Part shown: positions 1 to 8,063 of the stretch, in pieces
Layout of the letters: each line of letters begins with the position of its first letter
How positions within the stretch are numbered: position 1 is the stretch's first letter
DNA from: G965230065 sp965230065
GTDB lineage: Bacteria; Bacteroidota; Bacteroidia; Cytophagales; Cyclobacteriaceae
DNA length: 64,000 bases
NCBI GenBank assembly: GCA_965230065.1
Contig: OZ245942.1
Coordinates: 2,356,001-2,420,000 of the forward strand
Direction: 5' to 3'
Position numbers and translations under genes: made by a program
Notes under the pieces: generated by a model
The model's input: the letters and a program-made list of their open reading frames with translations, nothing else
The model's database searches: none
What the model was told of the DNA's origin: nothing

Positions 1-155
1 GCTTGCGCGTACAGGCCAACATGCAAATGCCCGTACAATGGGCGGGTGCCGGCTTTTTTATTGGAACAGGAGGCAGCGGTGTTACCGTTGATACGTTTTC
101 TACCATTTTCCAGTTTAGCTTTACCGGAGGACTGGTTTTTAAGCTCAGCCCCTGA
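1..155 (+). CDS. C-terminal end of a probable outer membrane barrel protein (partial)
   Basis: The reading frame is open from the window edge and stops at 153-155. About 50 residues are visible. They alternate hydrophobic and polar residues with glycine-rich turns (GTGGSG, TGG) and end in GLVFKLSP, which is the look of the last strands of a Bacteroidota outer membrane beta-barrel. The start and most of the protein lie outside the window, so the family cannot be named. It runs in the same direction as the envelope genes that follow. Confidence 0.55.
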   Translation, partial: LRVQANMQMPVQWAGAGFFIGTGGSGVTVDTFSTIFQFSFTGGLVFKLSP

Positions 156-288
156 GGTTGAAAACATAAACCCCAAGCACTAAACAAATTCAAAATACAA
201 ATTCTAAACTCAAAAACTCCTGACTTTGGTCTCCGGACTTCCGACTTCCGTCTTTAACTTCAAACTCAAAACCATAAACTAAACTGCC
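156..288. repeat. A-rich intergenic segment with a tandem GACTTCCG-type word
   Basis: This spacer consists of short A-rich words such as AAACCCCAAGCACTAAAC, followed by a stretch in which CGGACTTCCGACTTCCG is repeated in tandem (about 228-258). The A-rich part resembles the arms of the large hairpins at 28691-28842 and 35293-35422 but lacks an obvious second arm. It probably belongs to the same class of dispersed intergenic elements. No gene is visible in it. Confidence 0.4.
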
Positions 289-831
289 ATGAAAAACATA
301 CTAGCCCTTGGTTTTTTGGCTTTTGTCATGTCTTGTAGCACTGTAAGGGTAAGCTCTGATTATGCCCGGCAAACAGATTTTAGCAAATACCAAACCTACA
401 ATTATTCCGAAGCTTCCATGAAGCTACCTGTGCAGGAAATCAACCGGGAGCGCATCATGGGGGCTATAGACCGGGAAATGACCGCCCGTGGGTTTACCAA
501 ATCCAATGGGCCGGAAATACTGGTTGATTTGCACGCAAAAGCAGAAACGAAACAGGAAACTTCGGCCATGACTGATGTTGATGACCAGATTAATTGGGCC
601 TGGGATTATGCTGCTGGTTTTGAAGGGCCACCGGTAAATGTATACGAATATGTGGAAGGCACCCTGTTCGTCAATATGGTAGAGGCAGCGTCAGAGGAAA
701 TTGTGTGGCAGGGCATTGGGCGTGGGGCAGTGAGCGCCGAAGTTTCGCCGGAAAAACGGGAAGAAAATATCAACAAGGCAGTCAGTAAAATTTTTGAAGA
801 ATATCCAGTGCCTGCTGCGCCGAGTAGTTAA
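289..831 (+). CDS. DUF4136 family lipoprotein
   Basis: This encodes a 180-residue envelope lipoprotein. A short signal peptide ends in a lipobox with the lipidated cysteine at residue 16 (FVMSC). The body has the DUF4136 pattern: a Tyr-Asp/Phe-rich start (DFSKYQTYNY), a central region predicting binding of an unknown partner, and a C-terminal helix ending in a sequence like KREENINKAVSKIFEEYP. The biochemical role of DUF4136 is unknown. A second DUF4136 gene follows at 993 and a related-looking lipoprotein at 3111, so this is a small cluster of envelope lipoproteins, possibly expanded by duplication. The ATG at 289 is the natural start because the signal peptide begins there. Confidence 0.8.
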   Translation: MKNILALGFLAFVMSCSTVRVSSDYARQTDFSKYQTYNYSEASMKLPVQEINRERIMGAIDREMTARGFTKSNGPEILVDLHAKAETKQETSAMTDVDDQINWAWDYAAGFEGPPVNVYEYVEGTLFVNMVEAASEEIVWQGIGRGAVSAEVSPEKREENINKAVSKIFEEYPVPAAPSS

Positions 832-992
832 ACACAGCAAGTGAAAGCAAATAAAAAGCTTCAGGTTTTTAGCGATTAATTTGTTTAGCATCTACCATTC
901 TCGCTGAAACCGGAAGGGTTATAGCACCAAACATCTTCCATAATCCGATGTTTTTTATTTGTTCTTATTTTATTTTTAAAACCATGATAAAT

Positions 993-1655
993 ATGAAAAC
1001 CAACATGAAACGATTTTTTTCATTTTACCTTTCACCCTGGCTCATCGGGCTGGCTGTGGTAGTTAGTAGCTGCTATCCCGGCGGGGCCGAATTTGTAGAT
1101 GAACTGGACGTAGTATATACCAACTACAATCCTGATTTTGATTTTACACAACAAAATACTTTCTCACTACCTGATAGTGTGGTAGAAATTGACGATGATG
1201 ATTTCATTAATGCGAATGGGGATAGCCCCGAATTTATCGATCCCATACATGGCGATATCATCCTGGCTCAGATCAGGAAAAACATGACCGACAGAGGCTG
1301 GACTGAAGTAGACAAAAATGACGATCCCGATGTAGTTCTCCTGCCTTCTGTATCTACAGAAATAAACTTATTTTATTACTATGACTGGGGCTACTGGGGC
1401 TGGTGGTACCCGGGTTGGGGGCCAGGCTGGGGCTGGTGGTACCCGGGATACTATCCTCCTATGGTGAGTGGCTATCGTTCCGGATCCTTACTTATACAAA
1501 TGACCTATCCTGATGGCACTGGAGCAAATGAAACCATACCGGTGGAATGGACGGCCGTGGTCAATGGCTTGCTGGAAGGCAGCACTGTTTCCCTGAATGA
1601 TCGCCTGAAACAAACAATCGATCAGGCATTTGAGCAATCCCCTTATCTTCAGTAA
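993..1655 (+). CDS. DUF4136 family lipoprotein with a Trp/Tyr/Gly-rich insert
   Basis: This is a lipoprotein of about 220 residues. The longer frame opens at 948, but the signal peptide starts at the ATG at 993 (MKTNMKRF) or at 1005. It is followed by a hydrophobic stretch and a lipobox VVSSC. The C-terminal half matches the DUF4136 layout (RKNMTDRGW, PDVVLLPS, then a terminal helix KQTIDQAFEQSP). Between them, around 1372-1462, lies an unusual run built from units like YWGWWYP and PGWGWWYPG, dominated by Trp, Tyr, Gly and Pro. It is probably a surface-exposed aromatic loop. Function is unknown. It sits between another DUF4136 lipoprotein and an outer membrane barrel in the same direction. 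Confidence 0.75.
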   Translation: MKTNMKRFFSFYLSPWLIGLAVVVSSCYPGGAEFVDELDVVYTNYNPDFDFTQQNTFSLPDSVVEIDDDDFINANGDSPEFIDPIHGDIILAQIRKNMTDRGWTEVDKNDDPDVVLLPSVSTEINLFYYYDWGYWGWWYPGWGPGWGWWYPGYYPPMVSGYRSGSLLIQMTYPDGTGANETIPVEWTAVVNGLLEGSTVSLNDRLKQTIDQAFEQSPYLQ

Positions 1656-1688
1656 CCTGATTTTTTGAACGAAAAAGACTCTTATATC

Positions 1689-2282
1689 ATGAAAAAATTC
1701 ATATTATTATTTATTGTTATGTCTGCTGCTTGTATCCATACACAGGCACAAAACAGTTATTCTTTACAATATGCGGTGGGCATCCCTACCGGCGATTTAG
1801 ATGAATTTATTGACCAGGCCAGTTTTAGGGGAATGTATTTTGAATACCAGTATGAACTTACTCCCCAGTTTGCCGTGGGCTTTGGTGGTGGTTTCAATAC
1901 TTTTTATAAAGAAAAATCGTATGATACCTATACCGAAGGTACCGTTTCCTTATCAGGGGTGCAGTACAGATACACCAATAGTTTCCCCATCATATTCAAC
2001 CTTGCCTATTATTATGACATGGAGGCTACGGTTACGCCCTATGCCAGCTTTGGGCTAGGCACGCTTTATTCAGATCGCAGGGTGGATATTGGCTTATTTG
2101 AGTCTAAAACCCAGGAATGGCAATTTGCCTTACAACCAGAGGTGGGCGTACTTGTCAATACTCTCGGTGGGGTAGGGATCAAAATTGCCGGTAAATACAA
2201 TCAGGCTTTTGACACTTCCGACCTGAACGGGCAATCGTTCCTCAGTATCAATGTCGGGCTGGTGTTTGATGGAGGATATTAA
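1689..2282 (+). CDS. Outer membrane beta-barrel protein
   Basis: This is a porin-type barrel of about 197 residues. The frame is open from a TTG at 1665, but the ATG at 1689 directly precedes a classic signal peptide (MKKFILLFIVMSAACIHTQAQ) and is preferred. The mature part shows repeated alternating strands (MYFEYQYELTPQFAVGFGGG, VTPYASFGLGTLYS) and ends in a strand like FLSINVGLVFDGGY. This fits the outer-membrane-protein-beta-barrel superfamily seen in Bacteroidota. It begins 33 bases after the DUF4136 lipoprotein stop, so the two may be co-transcribed. The ligand or role cannot be read from the sequence. Confidence 0.75.
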   Translation: MKKFILLFIVMSAACIHTQAQNSYSLQYAVGIPTGDLDEFIDQASFRGMYFEYQYELTPQFAVGFGGGFNTFYKEKSYDTYTEGTVSLSGVQYRYTNSFPIIFNLAYYYDMEATVTPYASFGLGTLYSDRRVDIGLFESKTQEWQFALQPEVGVLVNTLGGVGIKIAGKYNQAFDTSDLNGQSFLSINVGLVFDGGY

Positions 2283-2287
2283 TAATT

Positions 2288-2361
2288 AGCCACAAGTTGT
2301 CAGCCTCAATCTTCAAGTATTATTTACATGGCTTGAGGCTTGCAGCTAATAGCTTGTAGCC
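2288..2361. repeat. Imperfect inverted repeat in the spacer before the HdeD-like gene
   Basis: The left arm begins at 2288 (AGCCACAAGTTG) and the right arm ends at 2361 (AGCTTGTAGCCA). The arms pair imperfectly through AGCCTCAA and TTGAGGCT. It could act as a transcription terminator for the upstream barrel gene, but the word composition (CAAGCTGCAAGCCTCAAG type) suggests a dispersed intergenic repeat. Confidence 0.45.
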
Positions 2362-2397
2362 ATTTATAATCATATTTCACAACCTAAATCCGTCACT

Positions 2398-2958
2398 ATG
2401 TTCTCACATTATTTAAAGTACTGGTGGGCATTTTTGCTCAGGGGTGTATTTGCCCTCTTGTTTGGTGTCTTTGCCCTGATATGGCCTTTGGCTACCATTG
2501 CCGCACTTGTGATTCTTTTTGGGGCCTTTGTATTTATCGATGGGATACTCACGGCGTATCATAGTTTTCAGATACGCAAAACAGAAGATAAGTGGTGGGT
2601 ACTATTACTGGAAGGGCTGGCAGGGATTGGCATCGGCCTCATCTCTTTCTTTTATCCACAGGTTACGGCTGCACTGCTGGTAATACTGGTGGCTGTTTGG
2701 GCTGTTGTTACAGGTGTGTTTGAGCTTATTGTAGCCATTCGCCTGCGCAAAGAAATCAAAGGAGAATGGCTATTGGGCTTAACCGGCGTTTTATCCATTG
2801 GCCTGGGCATTCTGTTTATAGCCATGCCCGTTGCCGGGGGTATTGTAATCGCCTATTGGATAGGTGCTTATGCGCTTATTTTTGGCATCGCCCTCATTGT
2901 GCTGGGTATCAGGATGAGAAAACTGCATAACCAGTTACAAGAGCAGCAACATGCGTAA
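2398..2958 (+). CDS. HdeD-like (DUF308) membrane protein
   Basis: This is a 186-residue inner membrane protein with about six hydrophobic helices arranged as three similar pairs. It starts with FSHYLKYWWAFLLRGVFALL and ends with a short charged tail (RMRKLHNQLQEQQHA). The Trp-rich start followed by an RG-type turn and the repeated WxxLLxGxxxIxxG pattern are typical of the HdeD/DUF308 family. HdeD in enterobacteria is linked to acid stress at high cell density; in other phyla the role is not established. It is probably a single-gene unit, since a strong terminator-like hairpin follows at 3038-3086. Confidence 0.8.
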   Translation: MFSHYLKYWWAFLLRGVFALLFGVFALIWPLATIAALVILFGAFVFIDGILTAYHSFQIRKTEDKWWVLLLEGLAGIGIGLISFFYPQVTAALLVILVAVWAVVTGVFELIVAIRLRKEIKGEWLLGLTGVLSIGLGILFIAMPVAGGIVIAYWIGAYALIFGIALIVLGIRMRKLHNQLQEQQHA

Positions 2959-3037
2959 TTTTCAATCAAAATGATAGTAGGCAACAGCTGAGGCACTTCC
3001 CAGATACTGCCACTGCCTACTGCCAACTGAAGTCTGA

Positions 3038-3086
3038 TAAAAACTGAATACCTGGTAAATGAATTCTCCGGTATTCAGTTTTTTTA
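3038..3086 (+). terminator. Rho-independent terminator after the HdeD-like gene
   Basis: AAAAACTGAATACC pairs with GGTATTCAGTTTTT around a 17-base loop, and the right arm runs directly into a T tract. The symmetrical A and T tracts would allow it to work on both strands. Confidence 0.8.
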
Positions 3087-3110
3087 TGATTATCCCTTTA
3101 TATTTGGCCT

Positions 3111-3755
3111 ATGAAAACTACTTACACCCAACCTATTCTATACTTTATCGCGTTCGCTATTTTATCAGCTTGTACAGTTACTACCCAAATTACAGGTTCC
3201 TGGAAAAGCAAAGACCTGGACGGCACCCAGTACAAAAATATTTTTATCGTAGCCCTTACCCATGATGTAAATGCCCGGAAAATAGTAGAAAATGAACTGG
3301 CCGCCCAACTCCGCGACCAGGGTATTCAGGTAACTACCAGCATGGAACTATACGGGCCTATTAACCGCGACCAGGCAGGAAGTAAACACGACATAGCCAC
3401 TAAGGTGAGCAATAACGGAAATGATGCCATTTTCACAGTTTCGTTGGTAGATGCCGAAACCGAAACCCGCTACGTCCCCGGTGATAATAACATGTATGCC
3501 CCTACCCTCACTTACAATTATTATGGTGACTTCGAGAGCTATTACAACTATTATTTCCCCGAACTACATGAGCCGGGCTATTATGCCAATGATAAGGTTT
3601 ATTTCCTGGAAAGCAACTTGTATGATGTTGCCTCAGAAGAACTGATGTGGTCGGCACAATCGCAGTCTTACAGTCCCGGTGATATAGAAAATTTTGCCGG
3701 CGAATTTGCTGAAGTAACCGTCGCCCGCCTAAAGAGAGATAAACTGATTCAATAA
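3111..3755 (+). CDS. Lipoprotein of unknown function
   Basis: This encodes a 214-residue lipoprotein with a signal peptide ending in ILSAC, lipidated at residue 21. The mature part starts with a TTQITGSWKSKD segment followed by an alpha/beta region (KNIFIVALTHDVNARKIVENELAAQL). It also has a Tyr-rich stretch (YNYYGDFESYYNYYFPE) and a C-terminal segment like ELMWSAQSQSY. The overall plan (lipoprotein, residue-rich aromatic loop, WSAQ segment) resembles the DUF4136 lipoproteins upstream, although I cannot assign it firmly to that family. It is preceded by a terminator and followed 69 bases later by zwf. Confidence 0.65.
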   Translation: MKTTYTQPILYFIAFAILSACTVTTQITGSWKSKDLDGTQYKNIFIVALTHDVNARKIVENELAAQLRDQGIQVTTSMELYGPINRDQAGSKHDIATKVSNNGNDAIFTVSLVDAETETRYVPGDNNMYAPTLTYNYYGDFESYYNYYFPELHEPGYYANDKVYFLESNLYDVASEELMWSAQSQSYSPGDIENFAGEFAEVTVARLKRDKLIQ

Positions 3756-3824
3756 TTTCATGGCATTCTAAACCCTTTTTATTGATTCGGGTTAAATAAA
3801 AAGAGAGATAAAAGATAAAATGCC

Positions 3825-5315
3825 ATGATAGAATCTGTAAAAAAACCGGAAGCCAGCATTGTTGTAATTTTTGGTGCTGTAGGCGACCTGAGCAAACGCA
3901 AACTGGCCCCTGCCCTGTACAACCTCATGCTCGAGAACTGGATGCCCGAAGATTTTGCGGTTATCGGGGTTAGTTATCATGAGCATGTTGACGAAAGCCT
4001 GAAACAGCTTCTCAGAGAAAGTATTGATGAGTTTTCACGCAATGGCAAAACTGAGGATGCAGCGTGGAAAAAATTTGCCGACAATGTCTCTTATTTTAAG
4101 GCTGATTTTACAGACGAAGCTATTTATAACCGCCTGAATGAAAAAATTCTTGAGATAGAAGAAGGGTGGAACAAAAAAGCCAACCGGGTTTTCTATCTGT
4201 CTGTAGCACCCCGCTTTATTGATGACATTTCTATCAATATCAACAAAGCCCGCCTGGCCGAAGATGCCCGCAAAGCCCGCATTGTAGTAGAAAAACCCTT
4301 CGGCCATGACCTGGAAAGCGCCAAAGAGCTGAACCAAAAGCTGATCGACTGTTTTCATGAAGATCAGATTTACCGCATAGATCATTATTTGGGTAAAGAA
4401 ACCGTACAAAATATCATGGCCTTTCGCTTCGCCAATGCTATTTTCGAGCCTCTCTGGAACCGTAATTACATAGATCATATACAAATTACGGTGGCAGAAA
4501 AAGTGGGTGTAGAAGGACGGGGCAATTATTATGACCAGTCAGGCGCCGTGCGCGATATGATTCAAAACCACCTGTTGCAGCTATTGTGCATGATTGGCAT
4601 GGAACCACCCATTACTTACCAAAGCAGCGAAATCCGTAACCGGAAAGCGGATGTGCTCAACGCAGTAAGAAAATATAAACCAGAAGAAGTAGCGAAATAT
4701 GCCGTTCGCGGACAATATGGTAAAGGACACCAGCCCGGAAGTGATGAGGCCTACCGGGGATCAAGGGGCGTGGACGAAGATTCTAATACCGAAACATTTG
4801 CGGCCATCAAGTTCTACATAGACAACTGGCGGTGGAAAGACGTGCCCTTTTACCTGAGAACCGGGAAGAGCTTACCCGAAAAAAACTCTACCATAGTCAT
4901 TCAGTTCAAACCCGTATCACTGCGGTTATTCCCTTGCGAAGCGGGTGGTTTTACGCCTAACTTGTTATATATCAACATACAGCCCGAAGAAGGCATTACC
5001 CTTCGCTTCCAGGCAAAAAAACCGGGATTGAAAATGACCTTAAAGCCGGTTGAAATGGACTTCAATTATGAGGAAACCTATAAAAAAGAAACCCCGGAAG
5101 CCTATGAAACACTGCTGCTGGATGTGATGCAGGGAGAGTCGGCCCTTTTTATGCGCGACGACCAGGTGGAAGCTGCGTGGAATATTGTCATGCCTTTGCT
5201 GAAACACTGGGAAAAAACGAAAGCCAAAGATTTCCCTAACTACGAAAACGCTACCTGGGGTCCGCAAGCAGCCCATGATTTGTTGGAGAAGGACGGGCGT
5301 AAGTGGTTGGTGTAA
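3825..5315 (+). CDS. zwf: Glucose-6-phosphate 1-dehydrogenase
   Basis: This cytoplasmic enzyme oxidises glucose-6-phosphate to 6-phosphogluconolactone and makes NADPH, the first step of the oxidative pentose phosphate pathway. The 496-residue length is normal for the family. The nucleotide-binding motif GAVGDLSKRKL lies at residues 17-27, EKPFG at 156-160, and the active-site peptide RIDHYLGKE at 184-192. The C-terminal half has the expected conserved blocks (FYLRTGKSLPEK). The next enzyme of the pathway, pgl, is encoded at 5851, after an intervening small gene pair. A 6-phosphogluconate dehydrogenase gene is not in the window. Confidence 0.96.
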   Translation: MIESVKKPEASIVVIFGAVGDLSKRKLAPALYNLMLENWMPEDFAVIGVSYHEHVDESLKQLLRESIDEFSRNGKTEDAAWKKFADNVSYFKADFTDEAIYNRLNEKILEIEEGWNKKANRVFYLSVAPRFIDDISININKARLAEDARKARIVVEKPFGHDLESAKELNQKLIDCFHEDQIYRIDHYLGKETVQNIMAFRFANAIFEPLWNRNYIDHIQITVAEKVGVEGRGNYYDQSGAVRDMIQNHLLQLLCMIGMEPPITYQSSEIRNRKADVLNAVRKYKPEEVAKYAVRGQYGKGHQPGSDEAYRGSRGVDEDSNTETFAAIKFYIDNWRWKDVPFYLRTGKSLPEKNSTIVIQFKPVSLRLFPCEAGGFTPNLLYINIQPEEGITLRFQAKKPGLKMTLKPVEMDFNYEETYKKETPEAYETLLLDVMQGESALFMRDDQVEAAWNIVMPLLKHWEKTKAKDFPNYENATWGPQAAHDLLEKDGRKWLV

Positions 5316-5334
5316 TTCAAATAACAAGATAATC

Positions 5335-5577
5335 ATGCCTACCATTTTTAGGTATCGCGGATTTCGTTTTTTCTTCGTAAGTTACGATTGTACTGAGCCA
5401 AGACATGTACACGTTACTAAAGAAAATAAAGAGTGCAAATTTTGAGTGAGATCAGCCGTTAAGGTTATTTTAGCCGATAATCATGGTTTTTCGCAAAGAG
5501 AACTCAATATAATAAAGAAAACTATTATTGAAAGATTTGAAATTATAAAGCGAGTATGGGATGAGCACTGTAACTAA
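5335..5577 (+). pseudogene. DUF4160 gene interrupted by an in-frame TGA
   Basis: From ATG 5335 the frame reads MPTIFRYRGFRFFF and continues with EPRHVHVTKENKECKF to a TGA at 5443-5445. Translation then continues in the same frame as VRSAVKVILADNHGFSQREL and ends with WDEHCN at 5577. Both halves are recognisable DUF4160, whose members are about 80 residues long. In the family the residue after Lys-Phe at this point is normally Trp (KFW), so the stop is most simply a TGG-to-TGA change. The gene starts 20 bases after zwf and its end overlaps the DUF2442 start at 5561. DUF4160/DUF2442 pairs are commonly found overlapping like this and look toxin-antitoxin-like, but their function is not established. 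Confidence 0.75.
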
Positions 5578-5851
5578 AATAAACAAAAGCTACTTTTCTT
5601 TACAAAACATGCCCACCATAGCCAATGTTGATTTTGATAAAGAGAAGATTCATTTTACTTTAAGTGATAAAAGAGTTGTCAGTATTGAAAAGAGTTGGGT
5701 CACAGAACTAAAAAACGCCAGCGTTGCTGAGTTGAAAAACTTCACTACAAGTGGGCATTTTGTGTTTTGGGATAAATACGATGCCATTGTAGGAGTGAAA
5801 AACTTGCTTGATGGGTCAATCGTGCCCAAAGCTGAAACTACTGAACACTAA
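5561..5851 (+). CDS. DUF2442 domain protein
   Basis: This is a 96-residue protein with the DUF2442 pattern: an N-terminal beta hairpin (VDFDKEKIHFTLSDKRVVSIEKSW) and a C-terminal segment WDKYDAIVGVKNLLDG. DUF2442 proteins usually follow DUF4160 genes, as here, where it overlaps the damaged DUF4160 frame by 17 bases. Its stop overlaps the pgl start by one base (TAATG), so translation of pgl may be coupled to it. It probably binds DNA or its partner protein, but no catalytic residue is evident. Confidence 0.75.
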   Translation: MSTVTKINKSYFSLQNMPTIANVDFDKEKIHFTLSDKRVVSIEKSWVTELKNASVAELKNFTTSGHFVFWDKYDAIVGVKNLLDGSIVPKAETTEH

Positions 5852-6570
5852 TGCTCAAAATATTTACCAACCCCGAAGAACTCAGCCAGTTCGCTGCCCG
5901 GCAGTTTTCTGAACTTGCCCAGGAAGCCATTGACCGGAACGGACGCTTCACCGTCGCCCTCACCGGAGGCAGTTCTCCGAAGCGATTGTATCAACTGCTG
6001 GCACAATCTCCATACAAAGAGCAAATTCCCTGGCAAAAAGTGCATATTTTCTGGGGAGATGAACGATTCGTGCCTATAAGCGATGACCGCAGCAACGCTA
6101 GAATGGCTTTTGATACCCTGCTAAAGCATGTGGATGTTCCTGAAAACCAAATACATGTAATGACGGATGGACAACCTGCTGAAGTATTCGCGGAAAAATA
6201 TGAACGCACTATCAAAGAGCATTTTGGCGAGGCCTTACCTGCTTTTGACCTCATCTTGCTCGGCATGGGCGATGACGGGCATACGGCTTCATTATTTCCT
6301 GAAACTGAGGTGTTGCAAGAAAAAGAAAAACTGGTCAGTAGTTTGTATTTATCTTCCCAAGGTATGCACCGCATTACCATGACCGCCCCACTCATTAACC
6401 AGGCAAAACAAATTATCATGCTGGTATTTGGAAAGAAAAAAGCAAATACTTTACAAGCCGTGTTGAAAGGCCCTCACCAGCCAGGACATTTACCCGTACA
6501 ACTGATTCAACCCAAAAACGGGCAGTTAACCTGGTTGGTAGATGAAGAAGCCGCCGCACATTTGGAGTAA
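5851..6570 (+). CDS. pgl: 6-phosphogluconolactonase
   Basis: This enzyme hydrolyses 6-phosphogluconolactone made by Zwf to 6-phosphogluconate. The protein has 239 residues and the DevB/SOL family motifs: ALTGGSSPKRLYQLL at about 36-50, WGDERFVP at 68-75 followed by SNARMAFDTLL, and LLGMGDDGHTASLFP in the middle. It is in the NagB-like fold group, but the DGHTASLFP motif distinguishes it from glucosamine-6-phosphate deaminase. The start at 5851 overlaps the DUF2442 stop. Its stop abuts the stop of the convergent oxidoreductase at 6571 with no spacer. Confidence 0.94.
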   Translation: MLKIFTNPEELSQFAARQFSELAQEAIDRNGRFTVALTGGSSPKRLYQLLAQSPYKEQIPWQKVHIFWGDERFVPISDDRSNARMAFDTLLKHVDVPENQIHVMTDGQPAEVFAEKYERTIKEHFGEALPAFDLILLGMGDDGHTASLFPETEVLQEKEKLVSSLYLSSQGMHRITMTAPLINQAKQIIMLVFGKKKANTLQAVLKGPHQPGHLPVQLIQPKNGQLTWLVDEEAAAHLE

Positions 6571-7746
6571 TCAGGCAATTTGTATTTCCTGGCTTCCATT
6601 CGCAATAGATGCATAAATAGCTTCTATAATTTTCATGTCCTGTAACCCTTCCTCGCCAGGAGCTGTGGTATACGGTTGGTTATTCATTACGCACCGGGCA
6701 AAATCGTCCATTTGCAACGCCTGCTCATAAATGTGCGGATATTCCAGCGGCCCTTCAGAGGTTTTGCCGTCGAGAGGCCCATAATCGTAGGCAGGGCTTA
6801 ATTCAAACCATCCATTTTCGGCTGTAGCTTTTAAAAATTGAATGTTTTTATTGTAACTGGTTTCACATTGGGCCACCAGGCCATCCGGAAAATTCAATTG
6901 AAACTTAATCGTTTCATCTACTTCTGAAAACTTTACAGGGTTGGTTTTAAATTCCTCAGCAGTTAGTGAAACAGGTTCTAATCCGGAAGTATATCTGGCT
7001 GCCTGAATGGTGTAAACACCCACATCCATCAATGCGCCCCCTCCTGCCAGATCTTTTTTGAGCCGCCATTGTGTGGGGTCGCCAATGGTAAAGCCAAAAG
7101 CATTGTTGATATCAGTTACTCTGCCAAATACCTGCTCCTGCCCCAGGCGCTTAATTTCTTTGGTATAAGGTTCGTAATGCAAGCGGTAACCAACGCCCAG
7201 CAGCACGTTATTATCTTTGCAGGCCGCAATCATGTCTTCGCATTCCTGTACCGAAATGGCCATCGGTTTTTCTGTAATCACATGCTTACCAGCCTTTGCA
7301 GCTCTAATAGTATACTCAGCATGCATGGAATTGGGCAACACTACATAAATGATGTCAATGTCCGGGTTATTCGCCAGCTCGTCGTAATTCTCATAATTAT
7401 AAATATTTTTTTCAGGAATATTATACTTTTTTGACCATTCTTCGGCTTTGGAAGGGGTACCGGTTACTATCCCTGCCAAATAGCAGTCCTGGCATTCCTG
7501 CAGGGCTGGCGCCAGTTGGGTAGTACTGTAATTTCCCAAACCTACCAGGGCCAACCCCAGTTTTTTCTTTTCTGCACTTGTACCTGTACCTGTTTTTTCT
7601 TGTTCTTTTGAAGAATTTCCCGAAGAGCAGGACGATAAGACTGAGGAAGAAGCAAGGACGGATGCTCCTACCCCTACGGATAAATGGGATAAAAACTTTC
7701 TGCGAGATGCATCAGGGCGTTTTGACAGGTAATGGTTCTTTTTCAT
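6571..7746 (-). CDS. Tat-exported Gfo/Idh/MocA family oxidoreductase
   Basis: This is a 391-residue NAD(P)-dependent sugar or inositol oxidoreductase. The N-terminus carries a twin-arginine signal (SRRKFL at residues 15-20) followed by a hydrophobic stretch and VLSSC, so the protein is probably exported folded with its cofactor and lipid-anchored at Cys40. A Rossmann motif (ALVGLGNYS) follows, then the hallmark EKP motif (HVITEKPMA) and the GFO_IDH_MocA C-terminal domain with GGGALMDVGVY. Tat-exported members often act on periplasmic glycans or glucose/fructose. The substrate cannot be read here. It stands alone, convergent with pgl. Confidence 0.88.
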   Translation of the reverse strand: MKKNHYLSKRPDASRRKFLSHLSVGVGASVLASSSVLSSCSSGNSSKEQEKTGTGTSAEKKKLGLALVGLGNYSTTQLAPALQECQDCYLAGIVTGTPSKAEEWSKKYNIPEKNIYNYENYDELANNPDIDIIYVVLPNSMHAEYTIRAAKAGKHVITEKPMAISVQECEDMIAACKDNNVLLGVGYRLHYEPYTKEIKRLGQEQVFGRVTDINNAFGFTIGDPTQWRLKKDLAGGGALMDVGVYTIQAARYTSGLEPVSLTAEEFKTNPVKFSEVDETIKFQLNFPDGLVAQCETSYNKNIQFLKATAENGWFELSPAYDYGPLDGKTSEGPLEYPHIYEQALQMDDFARCVMNNQPYTTAPGEEGLQDMKIIEAIYASIANGSQEIQIA

Positions 7747-8063
7747 GGTTTCAGGTTGATGGTAAAATAATAGTTTTCAGGCTGAGAACAGTAGTTTCAA
7801 TAATCTTTTGAAAGTGATAGTCACACCACAATATAGTTTGAAAATATACAATTTGCCCCATGTTCAGTCAATATTTGCATCCTGATAAACTAAAAAGGAG
7901 TAGCCCCGATACTGGTAATTTCCTTATTCGTACTGCCATTCTTGTCTCTGAAATTTAGCAATGTAGTACAACTGCCAAAAATTCCTCAAAACATTTTTCA
8001 TAAAAAACAAGTTGAAAACTGTGGTACTCATGCTATCTTAGCAATAGATATATATTTATACTT
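7747..8063. other. Intergenic region with no recognisable gene
   Basis: The 317 bases between the divergent oxidoreductase and the two-repeat protein hold the promoters of both. Nothing else convincing was found; frames are short on both strands. Confidence 0.5.

Noticed and set aside
5443..5445. TGA read as selenocysteine or recoded Trp in DUF4160
   Set aside because: No selenocysteine insertion element is visible and DUF4160 normally has Trp there; a nonsense mutation is the simplest explanation.
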